Source: Rikenellaceae bacterium
Lineage (GTDB): Bacteria > Bacteroidota > Bacteroidia > Bacteroidales > Rikenellaceae
NCBI GenBank assembly: GCA_009783565.1
Contig: WRDF01000001.1
Coordinates: 124,001-188,000 of the forward strand
Direction: 5' to 3'
DNA: 64,000 nt
The notes below the pieces were generated by a model. That model made no database searches. It was not told where the DNA came from and was given only the letters and a program-made list of their open reading frames with translations. Of the stretch, positions 24,635-33,897 are shown in pieces (positions within the stretch are counted from its first letter, which is position 1; every line of letters starts with the position of its first letter). The position numbers and the translations under genes were made by a program.

Positions 24635-25648
24635 TTAGAATGCATATATCGCGCGCACGCGTCTCAAATTAGGCGCACCGTCCCAAGCCGCTTTGGCTAT
24701 CGAGGTGTTCTGCGTAAAGGAGGCGGTGAAATTAAACGCGCAGGTATAAGCATTGGTGCTGCCGACCTCCGATGATGTCCAATATACCGGTGCGATGGTC
24801 GAGCCAACATCGGTTATAGCAACGCCTCCCAGTCCGGTGATTATGGCGTTGTATCGCGCTCTTGCCGCAGCATCGAGCGGGAAGTTGCCCGTAGCGCCGA
24901 CATGAGTCCGAATGAGGTTGTTGATCGTATTCAGCATCATCATCATCGCTCCCGGGGCGGGTGTATCAGGGCTGAATCCCAGCGCGCCGTCATTAATGAA
25001 TGCCGTCATTTGCATGAACTCCCAGAACGACGGAATGTACCATCCGCCATTGATGTCGCCGCTATTGAGGCCGTGTACCCACGCGAATGCGGGGTATCTG
25101 GTCGCAAAATCGGAACTGCTACCATGCGCTTCGATTATCGCGCGTGTGTTCGCCTTGCCGTCCACCACACTTCTTGCCCCCGGATTTTCCTCATTCGCCG
25201 GACCCCAGCCTACCGACACCTCATCGAGAGATATGGCCAAGCCGTGCTTACCGCCATCCGTCAGCATATATATAACCCCCATGGGATTCTCCGCATTGGG
25301 ATACGGTTCGCCGACTTCGCGCAGGCTGCCCTCCTGCGTGATGGTGATCCGCTCGAAGCGCTCTTTGGCCGAAATGAAGATCCGTGTCGTGCGCGGTGTG
25401 CGGCGCGAGTTGCTGAAAGCGCTGATGGCGACATTACCCTGCTCGTCGCGCTCGATGTTGAGCCAGTCGGCGTCGGAGTCGATGCGCCATATGGCATTGC
25501 TGCTTTGCACGGCGATCACCTGCGGGTTGCCTGTCGCGTCGAGCACTACATCGTTCGTGGAGACGCTCAACATCGTGCCTTTGTCGTCCTTGCACGCCCA
25601 CGCTGAAAGCAGGGCGAGCGATATGATAGCAAAAAATATCTTTTTCAT
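24635..25648 (-). CDS. BACON-domain lipoprotein with DUF1566-like C-terminus
   Basis: A 337-residue lipoprotein (lipobox LSAWAC, Cys19). Residues about 30-112 form a BACON-like Ig fold (AIWRIDSDADWLNIERDEQGNVAIS, TRIFISAKERFERITITQEG), common in Bacteroidota surface glycan- or mucin-associated proteins. The C-terminal half (about 115-337) resembles DUF1566/Fibrobacter-type modules (GGWYIPSFWEF, YWTSSEVGSTNAY). It lies 4 bases downstream of the pseudo-metallopeptidase gene, so it is co-translated in the SusC/SusD operon. It is probably a surface binding component; the ligand is unknown. Confidence 0.85.
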   Translation of the reverse strand: MKKIFFAIISLALLSAWACKDDKGTMLSVSTNDVVLDATGNPQVIAVQSSNAIWRIDSDADWLNIERDEQGNVAISAFSNSRRTPRTTRIFISAKERFERITITQEGSLREVGEPYPNAENPMGVIYMLTDGGKHGLAISLDEVSVGWGPANEENPGARSVVDGKANTRAIIEAHGSSSDFATRYPAFAWVHGLNSGDINGGWYIPSFWEFMQMTAFINDGALGFSPDTPAPGAMMMMLNTINNLIRTHVGATGNFPLDAAARARYNAIITGLGGVAITDVGSTIAPVYWTSSEVGSTNAYTCAFNFTASFTQNTSIAKAAWDGAPNLRRVRAIYAF

Positions 25649-25652
25649 AAGG

Positions 25653-26714
25653 CTATTGATTGTCGGTTTTAATCTGCTCTATCAGTTGCTTGATAAGTTG
25701 AAATTTTTCGAGCAACAGGAAATAGTAAGGGTTAGTATCGGGCTTTTCGTATATCGCTGCGAATTCGGCTTCGGTGTAGTTGAAAGCTGCAATAAAGAAC
25801 GAAGTGGCGTCTTCCTCCTCCGATGGAGGAGTCCATGTGGTGAATATTCCCGACCCGGCGGGGTTTTCCCAAACATAGGTAGTAACTAACGAGTTGGTAA
25901 GGAAACCGTATTGATTCCAATGCGCCCGCCAGTTCGGGTTCAGGATTTGGTTCGCCGGAATTGGCGGGACGGCATTCGGATCGCCCGGCGCCCCCGACTG
26001 AAAAAGGAGTCTGTTGAGTTGGCTGGGACGGTAGATGCTTTGGCTTGGGCCGGAGGCAATGAAAGGAGGCCACTGCAACTCCGAAACTTGGAAAAATTCG
26101 TTCATCTGCACCTCATAATTAGTCATCGCATACTCATACCACATCGTGCCGAGTACCTCGTTCGCGTATGCGGTCATCTGCGCCGGTGTCATGCCGTCCA
26201 GTTGCCCCACTTTACTTATTATCGTACTCCGAAGTCCCACATGGATCACTAATTCACGCTCTACGGGCGTAAGTCCGGACATTACCGTAGTCGTCAGCCT
26301 GTCCACGAGCAGGATGTTGCGCGGACGGCTGCCGGGGATAAGGCCGGAAATTATGCGGTCTCTGATAATCCCGACAGCTGTATGGATCGCCGTGCGGTTC
26401 GTAGAAAGTTCATAATTGCCCACGCCGAACCCCGTTACATAGTAGAACGGATCGAGCATTTCGTAATGCACTATCGGGTCGCCGTAGCCGTCGATGCCGC
26501 GCTCCTGTCTGCCTATCGTATCGTTGTAGAAAACCGAAATGCCGTAGTCGCGGTATATTTCATAGCGCAGCTGATCGGTCGGATCGCTGCTCGGCGAGAG
26601 GGCGAACCAGTCTATGTCCTGCCCGCTGGGCGAAAGTCGCCCGTTGTCGTCGTTGCTGCACGCCGCGACGAACAGGGCAGCGGCGAACAGTGCGATATAT
26701 TGTTTTATTTTCAT
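25653..26714 (-). CDS. SusC/D-associated metallopeptidase-like lipoprotein lacking HExxH
   Basis: A 353-residue lipoprotein (lipobox FVAAC, Cys19). Operon position, length and the flow of conserved segments (RYEIYRDYGISVFYND, RNILLVDRL, NPNWRAHW, the EDATSFFIAAF region) suggest the 'substrate import-associated zinc metallohydrolase' family that follows SusC/SusD. At the place where that family carries HExxH this protein reads YEYAM (residues 193-197, bases 26124-26138): the Glu is kept and both metal-binding His are gone. If the family call is right it is a pseudoenzyme, perhaps a binding protein. The alignment is from memory and would need checking. Confidence 0.65.
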   Translation of the reverse strand: MKIKQYIALFAAALFVAACSNDDNGRLSPSGQDIDWFALSPSSDPTDQLRYEIYRDYGISVFYNDTIGRQERGIDGYGDPIVHYEMLDPFYYVTGFGVGNYELSTNRTAIHTAVGIIRDRIISGLIPGSRPRNILLVDRLTTTVMSGLTPVERELVIHVGLRSTIISKVGQLDGMTPAQMTAYANEVLGTMWYEYAMTNYEVQMNEFFQVSELQWPPFIASGPSQSIYRPSQLNRLLFQSGAPGDPNAVPPIPANQILNPNWRAHWNQYGFLTNSLVTTYVWENPAGSGIFTTWTPPSEEEDATSFFIAAFNYTEAEFAAIYEKPDTNPYYFLLLEKFQLIKQLIEQIKTDNQ

Positions 26715-26735
26715 TGTTTTTTGCTTTAAGGATTA

Positions 26736-28166
26736 CTAAAACGGTACGACTTCTTTGCGTTCTCTCGCGGGGTTCGGCATAAGCACGCCGGCGTTGATCT
26801 CCATTTCGTGCTCGGGGATCGGCAGCACCCAGAATGCCGAGTCTTCGTCGAAGGGTCCGAGCACGAGATTCCCCATAGGCGACATCGCATCGAAGTAGAC
26901 GTGTCTGACCTCTTTCTGATACGGCCACTTGGAGCTTACCGCATAGCGTCGCAGGTCGAACCAGCGATGGCCCTCGAAACAGAGTTCGCGCCGACGCTCG
27001 TCGCGGATGAAATTCACCAATGCCTCGCCCGTGAGCGTGATCGTTTCGTTATAGGATGTTATCCTTTGCTCGCGCAATGCCTGCACGTCGGCGATGGCTG
27101 CCGGATATTGTCCGAGCATTGCCAGCGCTTCGGCGCGGTTCAGATAGACTTCCGGCAGACGGAACATGAAGAAATCGGAACAGCGGTTAGTAACGTTGCT
27201 GCTCTTTTTCGCTATGCGTGAGTTGCCTACCAGTACGCGGAAAAACAGATTGAGACGCCTGTCTGCGCTCTCGTACATCGCCACAAGTTCGGGACTGCGC
27301 AGAAACTCGTTATTGCCCATAACTACGAAATCTCCGGACGAGGATAAAACGAGCATCGCGCCGTTTGTGAATATCGTCTCCGAAGAGTTATATCCGATCG
27401 CGTCGCTGCCGTTGGGCATGGCGGTGAAGTCTGCCAGTTGGAATCCGCCGCCCAGCAGAATCGTGTCGCACTGACGCACGGCCTGCTCCCAATTACCCAT
27501 ATAGAGGTGTACGCGTCCGAGCAGGTGGCGTGCGGCCATCTCGCTGGCGCGATACCTGCTCGTTTGCTGCACTCCGCGCAGGTAGCCGATTGCATCGGTA
27601 AGGTCTGTAACGATCTGATTGTAACACTCCTGCATGGTGTTGCGCGCGAAACGGCGTGCCTCGATCTCAGGCGTGAGTTTCAACGGTACACCCATCGCGG
27701 TTGCCGCCGTCCGGGCATCATAAGGCATCGCATAAAGATTGGTCAGCCACCAGTAGTAAGCGCCGCGCAGGAAGAGCGTTTCGCCCTTCACCTGTGCATA
27801 ACCGGCCTCGTCGGTGAAGCGGTCTATTTCGCCCATGATGGCGTTCATTATGCTGATGCGCTCATAGAGGATCGTCCACGTGTTCCGCGTCTCGATATAT
27901 GGTTCCCACTGGAAGAAATCGATACTCGGAGGTCTTGACTGAGAAGCTACATAGGTGACGTCGTCGTCCATTACGTGTATCCACGCCCCGATATCCGTAC
28001 CGGTGGTTGCCGGCATATATCCGCGCCCCAGCAGCAGTTCGCGCAAATCATCGACGTTATTTACGAAAGACTGGTCGTTGGGATATTTGCTCAGAAAATC
28101 GCCGCATGATGTGGTCATAGTGATTATGACCGCCGCTGATAATATTATATGTGTGATCTTTCTCAT
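26736..28166 (-). CDS. SusD/RagB-family nutrient-binding lipoprotein
   Basis: A 476-residue surface lipoprotein (lipobox TMTTSC, Cys21, then GDFLSKYPND). The SusD fold is shown by TPR-like helices with ETLFLRGAYYWWLTNLYAMPYD, MAARHLLGRVHLYMGNWEQA and LPEVYLNRAEALAMLGQY, and the C-terminal FIRDERRRELCFEGHRWFDLRRY, a hallmark of the family. It forms the lid of the SusC importer encoded 2 bases upstream. The substrate is unknown; accessory genes with peptidase-like and thioredoxin features point to protein- or peptide-derived material rather than a simple glycan (inference). Confidence 0.96.
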   Translation of the reverse strand: MRKITHIILSAAVIITMTTSCGDFLSKYPNDQSFVNNVDDLRELLLGRGYMPATTGTDIGAWIHVMDDDVTYVASQSRPPSIDFFQWEPYIETRNTWTILYERISIMNAIMGEIDRFTDEAGYAQVKGETLFLRGAYYWWLTNLYAMPYDARTAATAMGVPLKLTPEIEARRFARNTMQECYNQIVTDLTDAIGYLRGVQQTSRYRASEMAARHLLGRVHLYMGNWEQAVRQCDTILLGGGFQLADFTAMPNGSDAIGYNSSETIFTNGAMLVLSSSGDFVVMGNNEFLRSPELVAMYESADRRLNLFFRVLVGNSRIAKKSSNVTNRCSDFFMFRLPEVYLNRAEALAMLGQYPAAIADVQALREQRITSYNETITLTGEALVNFIRDERRRELCFEGHRWFDLRRYAVSSKWPYQKEVRHVYFDAMSPMGNLVLGPFDEDSAFWVLPIPEHEMEINAGVLMPNPARERKEVVPF

Positions 28167-28168
28167 CG

Positions 28169-31100
28169 TTAGAACGAAATATTAAGGTTGAACGAGTAGG
28201 TAGGCCGTAGCGACAGGTTTATGGTCGGAGCAGAGCCGCTCTGCGTCGCCGGGTCTTGACCCCGCAGGCTGCGGTCGGCCACTGTCAGAAGGTTCGTTCC
28301 CGAAAGACCCACATAGATCGACCGCAGGCCGAGCCGCTGGGCAAACTTGTCCGGAACGTTGTAACGCACCGTCATCGCCTGAATTTTCAGGAAATTGCCG
28401 CTCACCACCCGAAGGTCGGAGTTGTCGTACATATCCCAGAGAGTGTTGGCAAAGGCGATCGGCTCACCGTTCGCGTTGGTCATGTTGCGCCACCATGCAT
28501 AGCTGGAAACATCCTGGAAATCTGCACCTGAGATAACGCCAGGAATGTTCGTGTGCCTCTCGTCGCCCGGTTGCCGCCAGCGGTCGAGAAATTCGCGGCG
28601 CACGTTGGCCGACGGCAGCGGAGCCAATGTGTTGTTGGCGGGATTCGCCGTGGAATATAGACGTAGCAGGCGAATCTTCGACCCGATACTGTAAGAGGTA
28701 TTTATCGCCACCGAAAAGCGGTTGAACGCCACCGAGTGCTGGATGCCGCCCTGCAACGTCGGAACGCGTGTTCCGGAATATACCATCACGTCGGCGAAAA
28801 CGTCGGTAGCCTCCATGTTCTGGTATCTGTCCCAAAGGTCGATGCGCTGGTTGTTCACCCAGACATAGCGGTCCGAGCCGTAGAATACCGGCGCGCCGTT
28901 CAGCGGGCTGAGATTCTGGTACTGGTAGGAGTAGAACGAATTCATAGGGCGTCCCTGTATCTCGATCGTGCCGTTGAGATAGTTCTGGTAGGTCACGATG
29001 TTGGTCAGCGTTCTGTCCTGGCGCGCTCCGGCGACGTTGTTGGTCACACGGCCGAAATTGGTGTTCATCGACCAGCGCACGCCGTTCGGGTTATGCCAGC
29101 GGTTGTCGATAAGCGTGATCCGCAGGCCGATCTCCACTCCCTGATTTTCGAGCCGGCCGGCGTTCACCACCCAGTTGCTCTTGCCGTTGATCGACGAGAT
29201 GCTCGTGGTCAGGAATGCGTCGTTCGTCTTTTTATAGAAGTATGACACCGTACCCGCCAGACGATTGCGGAAAAGCGAGAAATCGAGCGTCGTGTTGTAA
29301 CTCTGCGTCTTCTCCCATCTCAGATTGGGGTTCGCAAAGGCATAAATGGTCGATACGTACTCTCCGAAGTCATTGTTTATACCCTCGCGCTGCAATATCA
29401 GCTGCGAAGATATGTTTTCGAGCATGTTGCCCTGATAGCCGAACGAACCGCGCAGCGAAAGTTCGTCTATCCACTGCACGCCGCGCAGGATATCTTCCTT
29501 GATATGCCAGCGTCCCGCAATAGACCATACGGGCGACAGACGGTCGTTGGCGCGCGCCCCGAAGCGGTTGCTCTGGTCGAAACGTGCGTTGGCGTTGAGT
29601 GTATAAACACCCCGGTATGTGTAGGATGCCGTCGCATAGCCTGAGACGCGGTTGGTCAGTTGGTCTTGCCAGACACCCAGCGCGTTGGAGTCTGTCAGCT
29701 GCCACTGTGCAAAAACGGGGTAATCTTCGGCATTGACAGCCGCCATCTTGCGGCCGCGCTCTTTAAGATATCCACGGAACGTGCGGTTCACGCCGAAATA
29801 TTGCGCCGAAGTGATCTCGCTGCCCGCCGCAGCGGTGAAAAAATGATCGCGCCCCTCGTCGAGGAATTTATTGAAATCGATCTGTGCACGGGCCGTGTAG
29901 GCTTTGAGTTCGGTGTTTTGGTATATCATTTCACCACCGAACGGCATCAGACTATAATCCATGCCTCGATTCGCCGCCGGCAACCGGAGTCGCGCAGCAT
30001 AGAACGACTGCTCGCCGTGCCAGTTCTCCTGCGTTGTGTTCGCGGTCGAATATGAACCCGTGACGGAGGCCCTCAGCGAGGAAGATATTCTGTAATCCAG
30101 CACCGCCGTAGCCTTCGCTCCTGCCGAACGCACGTTGAACGACGAATTGTTCATCTCGTTTATGATGCTGAAATCGTGAAAAACATTATTGTGCACCTGA
30201 CGCGGGTAGAACCACAGCGAGCCGTCTTCGTTGTAGGCCGGCAGCGCGCGCGTGGTCTCGTAGGCATAGCGCACCACGTCCACGTCGGTCGGCGTGTAAC
30301 GGCGGTCGCCCGCGTTGGCGTTCATGTTGAAGCGCAGACTCCAACGGTTGTAGTTGGCAACCAGGTTGAGCGTCGCGGTGTAGAGTTTGTTCACCTCGCC
30401 ACGAATTACGCCCTTCGTGTCGTCCATACCTGCCGAGGTGTAGTAGCGCAGATTATTAGTACCGCCCGACAGGCTCACCGTGTGCTTGGTCGAGAGCGTG
30501 TTCTGGGTCAGAAGACCGAACCAGTCGGTGTTTATGGACTCATAGTATCCGGCCCGGCGTTGCATCTCGTCGAACGAAATGCGCCCCGTCCAATAGTCCA
30601 TCATCGCGCCCTCGTAGCCAAGCCAGTGTTCGACCCTGGGGTATTGCACCCGTTTTTCGAGCAGCTCGCGCGAAAAATCGACACGCTCGCGCGAGTTCAT
30701 CATATTGACGCTCGCGTCGGAGTAGTGCGGTCGGCTCGTGAACGTTCCGGAGAACGAATACGATACCTGCGGCGGGCCCTGCCGTCCCTGTTTCGTGGTG
30801 ATGACGATCACACCGTTGGCGGCGCGTGCACCGTAGAGCGCCGTTGCCGATGCGTCTTTCAGTATGGCGACGGACTCTATATCGTCGGGATTGATGCCGC
30901 TGATCGCGTTGCCCACGAGGTTCACGAAATCGAGGTCGTTGATTTGTTCCGGACTGATGTTCACGGGCGATTCCTGAACGATGCCGTCGATAACCCACAC
31001 CGGTTCTTGCGACCCTAACACCGTCGATGTTCCGCGAATGCGCAGACGCGGTGCAGCGCCCGCCTGCCCTGAGTTCTGCATGAAGATCATACCCGGCACA

Positions 31101-31888
31101 TGGCCTTCGAGCATAACGTCGATCGTCTGTAACCCCGATATATTGATATCTTCGCCTTGAAGCACCTGTACCGCGCTCGCCGTTTCGCGCAGGTCGAGGT
31201 TCTGATAGCCCGTTCGGACAATGACTTCCTCGACCTGTGTCGCCGATTGGCGCATCGCCACGTCGATCTGCGTCTGCCCGGTGAACGTCACTTCCTGCGC
31301 CTCCATGCCCAGATAGGAGAAAATGAGTACCGCGCCTTCCGGTGCGGTTAAGATCAACCGGTAATTACCGGCGGCATCGGTCACCGTGCCGATCGGCCGT
31401 CCCTTGACCGAAATCGTTGCACCCGGCAGCGGATTCCCGCTCCGGTCGGTAACCTTTCCGGTTATTTGCACCGTCTGCGCCTGAGGCTGTTGCGGCTGTT
31501 GCTGCGCTCGCGAGGGAGTGGTCGCCGCAATGACGATCACGCCGTCGCGTACCGTATAGGTCAGTCCCGTGCCGCGCAACGAAGCCACGATGGCCTCCTC
31601 GACGCTCGCCCCGTCGACCGCGACATTCACGCGTCCGGCGCGGTCGAGGTCCTCCTGATTATAGAGGAACGTGAACGACGTCTGTTGCTCGATGGCCCAC
31701 AGCACGTCTTTCAAATAAGTGTCGCGCAGTTGCAGGGTCACCTGCTGGCGCACAGCTACCTGAGAGAAGCTCTCGGCATGTACCGTCGCAGCTCCCAGAA
31801 AAATTAAAAGCAGTGTAAACTTCGACATAAGCCACACTTTTACGAATCTGTCCCGCATTCGGGAGTAAGAGTCACGTTTTTTTTTCAT
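28169..31888 (-). CDS. SusC/RagA TonB-linked outer-membrane importer with STN domain
   Basis: A 1239-residue outer-membrane transporter. It has a signal peptide (about 1-38), an STN signalling domain (about 45-125; VTLQLRDTYLKDVLWAIEQQ), a carboxypeptidase-regulatory-like domain (about 135-215; ITGKVTDRSGNPLPGATISV), then the TonB plug (about 220-340, with VDGIVQESPVNISPEQI) and a large beta-barrel ending NLNISF. The STN domain predicts transduction to the FecR protein encoded 117 bases upstream. With SusD it forms the uptake pair of this operon. The basic N-terminus before the hydrophobic core is long but typical for STN-containing SusC proteins. Confidence 0.97.
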   Translation of the reverse strand: MKKKRDSYSRMRDRFVKVWLMSKFTLLLIFLGAATVHAESFSQVAVRQQVTLQLRDTYLKDVLWAIEQQTSFTFLYNQEDLDRAGRVNVAVDGASVEEAIVASLRGTGLTYTVRDGVIVIAATTPSRAQQQPQQPQAQTVQITGKVTDRSGNPLPGATISVKGRPIGTVTDAAGNYRLILTAPEGAVLIFSYLGMEAQEVTFTGQTQIDVAMRQSATQVEEVIVRTGYQNLDLRETASAVQVLQGEDINISGLQTIDVMLEGHVPGMIFMQNSGQAGAAPRLRIRGTSTVLGSQEPVWVIDGIVQESPVNISPEQINDLDFVNLVGNAISGINPDDIESVAILKDASATALYGARAANGVIVITTKQGRQGPPQVSYSFSGTFTSRPHYSDASVNMMNSRERVDFSRELLEKRVQYPRVEHWLGYEGAMMDYWTGRISFDEMQRRAGYYESINTDWFGLLTQNTLSTKHTVSLSGGTNNLRYYTSAGMDDTKGVIRGEVNKLYTATLNLVANYNRWSLRFNMNANAGDRRYTPTDVDVVRYAYETTRALPAYNEDGSLWFYPRQVHNNVFHDFSIINEMNNSSFNVRSAGAKATAVLDYRISSSLRASVTGSYSTANTTQENWHGEQSFYAARLRLPAANRGMDYSLMPFGGEMIYQNTELKAYTARAQIDFNKFLDEGRDHFFTAAAGSEITSAQYFGVNRTFRGYLKERGRKMAAVNAEDYPVFAQWQLTDSNALGVWQDQLTNRVSGYATASYTYRGVYTLNANARFDQSNRFGARANDRLSPVWSIAGRWHIKEDILRGVQWIDELSLRGSFGYQGNMLENISSQLILQREGINNDFGEYVSTIYAFANPNLRWEKTQSYNTTLDFSLFRNRLAGTVSYFYKKTNDAFLTTSISSINGKSNWVVNAGRLENQGVEIGLRITLIDNRWHNPNGVRWSMNTNFGRVTNNVAGARQDRTLTNIVTYQNYLNGTIEIQGRPMNSFYSYQYQNLSPLNGAPVFYGSDRYVWVNNQRIDLWDRYQNMEATDVFADVMVYSGTRVPTLQGGIQHSVAFNRFSVAINTSYSIGSKIRLLRLYSTANPANNTLAPLPSANVRREFLDRWRQPGDERHTNIPGVISGADFQDVSSYAWWRNMTNANGEPIAFANTLWDMYDNSDLRVVSGNFLKIQAMTVRYNVPDKFAQRLGLRSIYVGLSGTNLLTVADRSLRGQDPATQSGSAPTINLSLRPTYSFNLNISF

Positions 31889-32005
31889 AAATTTGTTCGT
31901 TGAATTTTACTTTTGGTTTAGGGGTATGTTCGACATTCACCGGGCGAGGATGTGTCAGCATCTTTCGCCCTTTTTTATTCGGTTAGCAGTGAGGGATGAC
32001 AATTT

Positions 32006-33145
32006 TTATTTAGCGCTCCTTATTCTGAGGTTTTCTCCGTTGCGTTCTATTGCGACGCGGCCGTTCTCGCGGAAGAGGCCGATCAGCGGGTCGAGCGATT
32101 CGTGACGCTCGATATTGAAACCGAAGCGAAGTTCGCGCGCAGCCGCGTCCTCGAACTCGACCTGCACGCCATACTGCCGCTCGATTGTCCGCATTATGTC
32201 TTCCAGCCGTTCGTCGCGGAATCGCAATTTACCGTCTTTCCACGCCGTGCTGTAACTTACGTCCACCGCCGCGACCGTGAACCGTCCATTGGCGGTGTCA
32301 TAGGTCAGCTGCTGTCCCGTCGTGAGCGCGGCCATGCCTTCGATCATCACCGATCCTTTGACGAGCGTGGTGTGCGAGAGCGGGTCGCCGGAGTACGACG
32401 TGACGTTGAACTCCGTTCCGAGCACCCTCACGTCATAATTGGAAGTATGGACGATGAACGGTCTATCGGCATCGGGCGATACTTCGAAGTACGCCTCGCC
32501 GTCGAGTTCCACGCGACGGATATCTTCCTTGAAAGGCACGGGATAGCGCAGCACGGTCATCGAATTGAGATAAACGACCGTTCCGTCGCCGAGCGACAAA
32601 CGAAATGTTCCGCCGCTCGCGACCTCTATTGTGTGATAGGCGGGTTCGCTATTGTTCGCGGTTTCCGGTAACACGAACGTGTTCTCGCCGTAGACCATCG
32701 TTCCGTCCGCAGCTAAAATAGCCGCTCCGTCGCGTCCCGCAAGCTCTATGCGGCTGCCGTCCGGCAATATGACATGCACGAGCGCGGCCTCTTCGGTCGG
32801 CTGCCCGTGATCCGTGAACAGAAAGAGTGCCGCGATACCCAGCGGCAGCAGAATGCCCGCAGCATACTTGCCGATGCGTGCCAGCATCTTTCGGCGGCGG
32901 CTCTCGTGGCGTTTCGCGACGACGCCCGCCCATCCGCTCAGGATGTCGAACTCCGAGAGCTCGGCGCGTTTGCGCAGGCGGTTCTGCTCGTCGGTTATTT
33001 TTTCGTAAAGTTGCGCGTTGTCAGACGATTCTGCGAGCCATTGTGAAAGCTGCCGTTGCTCGTCGTCCGTGAGCGTGCCGGCCATCGCCGCCGCGATGAT
33101 CCGCGATATTTCGAAATAATCGTTCATGTCATTATGGTTGTTCAT
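32006..33145 (-). CDS. FecR-family anti-sigma factor (SusC/D locus)
   Basis: A 379-residue inner-membrane anti-sigma factor. The N-terminal sigma-binding region has TLTDDEQRQLSQWLAES, one membrane segment lies at about 91-108 (YAAGILLPLGIAALFLF), and the FecR domain spans about 125-265 (VILPDGSRIELAG, VYLNSMTVLRYPVPF, VLGTEFNV). A DUF4974 C-terminal domain follows (FRDERLEDIMRTIERQYGV). The start is 33145, or an internal ATG at 33127. It is divergent from the ECF sigma gene at 33227 and lies upstream of the STN-bearing SusC, so the three form a trans-envelope signalling chain. Confidence 0.94.
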   Translation of the reverse strand: MNNHNDMNDYFEISRIIAAAMAGTLTDDEQRQLSQWLAESSDNAQLYEKITDEQNRLRKRAELSEFDILSGWAGVVAKRHESRRRKMLARIGKYAAGILLPLGIAALFLFTDHGQPTEEAALVHVILPDGSRIELAGRDGAAILAADGTMVYGENTFVLPETANNSEPAYHTIEVASGGTFRLSLGDGTVVYLNSMTVLRYPVPFKEDIRRVELDGEAYFEVSPDADRPFIVHTSNYDVRVLGTEFNVTSYSGDPLSHTTLVKGSVMIEGMAALTTGQQLTYDTANGRFTVAAVDVSYSTAWKDGKLRFRDERLEDIMRTIERQYGVQVEFEDAAARELRFGFNIERHESLDPLIGLFRENGRVAIERNGENLRIRSAK

Positions 33146-33226
33146 ACATTACTATAACACAAAAAACTATTTTATGGGGTATGATTTATAAATTTTTCTC
33201 TATTTTTAGCGTTTGATTAGACACAC

Positions 33227-33754
33227 ATGAAACCGCGCACGACAGAAGCCGAGCAGGCCGTGAAAGAACTTTTCGACAAGTTCTATCAGGCTCTGTGCGC
33301 ATTCGCCGCGTCATATGTTGGCGACCGCGCGGCGGCGGCGGACATCGTGCAGGAAAGTTTTGTGAAGTTCTGGGAGCGGCAGACCGATTTCGACAACACG
33401 TTCAAGAGTAAGGCGTTCCTTTATCTCATTGTCCGTAATCGCTGTCTGAATGCCTTGCGCGACAGGGGCGGTGCGCGGCACGTCGATCTGTCGCTGGCCG
33501 AGTCGGAGGATTTCTTCCGCAACACGCTGATCGAAGACGAAACCTACCGCATTTTTTATGATGCCGTCGATCGCCTTTCGCCCGCCGAGAGGCGGGTCAT
33601 AGATCTGTCATTGGAAGGGCTGCGCAATGCCGAAATCGCCGCACGGCTGGGTATCGCCGAGAGTACGGTACACTCGACCAAGAAACTGGCCTACAAGCGG
33701 TTGCGCGAATCGTTGAGAGATTACTACTATCTGGTATCGATTTTCTTGCCGTGA
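33227..33754 (+). CDS. RNA polymerase ECF sigma factor (SusC/D locus)
   Basis: A 175-residue ECF sigma factor. Region 2 includes VGDRAAAADIVQESFVKFWER and region 4 LSPAERRVIDLSLEGLRNAEIAARLGI with VHSTKKLAYKRLRE. It is transcribed away from its probable anti-sigma partner at 32006-33145; the 81-base gap between them must hold both promoters (a TATTTTTA box at about 33202-33209 is the best plus-strand candidate). It presumably activates the SusC/SusD operon when the STN domain of SusC signals through FecR. Confidence 0.93.
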   Translation: MKPRTTEAEQAVKELFDKFYQALCAFAASYVGDRAAAADIVQESFVKFWERQTDFDNTFKSKAFLYLIVRNRCLNALRDRGGARHVDLSLAESEDFFRNTLIEDETYRIFYDAVDRLSPAERRVIDLSLEGLRNAEIAARLGIAESTVHSTKKLAYKRLRESLRDYYYLVSIFLP

Positions 33755-33787
33755 TACACGGCAGGCGGGGGAAATAGTTTCGATAGC

Positions 33788-33840
33788 TTTTCAATATCTT
33801 TTACAAATGCGACCCTACGCCACCGGCGGCGTAGGGTCGC
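33788..33840. repeat. Inverted repeat GCGACCCTACGCC with TTTACAAATGCGAC flank
   Basis: The arms 33809-33821 and 33828-33840 are perfect 13-base complements. The leading stretch TTCAATATCTTTTACAAATGCGAC (33790-33813, partly shown) recurs with few changes at about 35188-35212 at the U32 5' end, so it belongs to a second dispersed repeat. It may act as terminator between the convergent sigma and U32 genes, though there is no T-run. Confidence 0.7.
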
Positions 33841-33897
33841 TACTCGCGATGCTCATGCACCCTACGCTGGCTGCGTGTCGCAAGTGTTTTCACGTTA

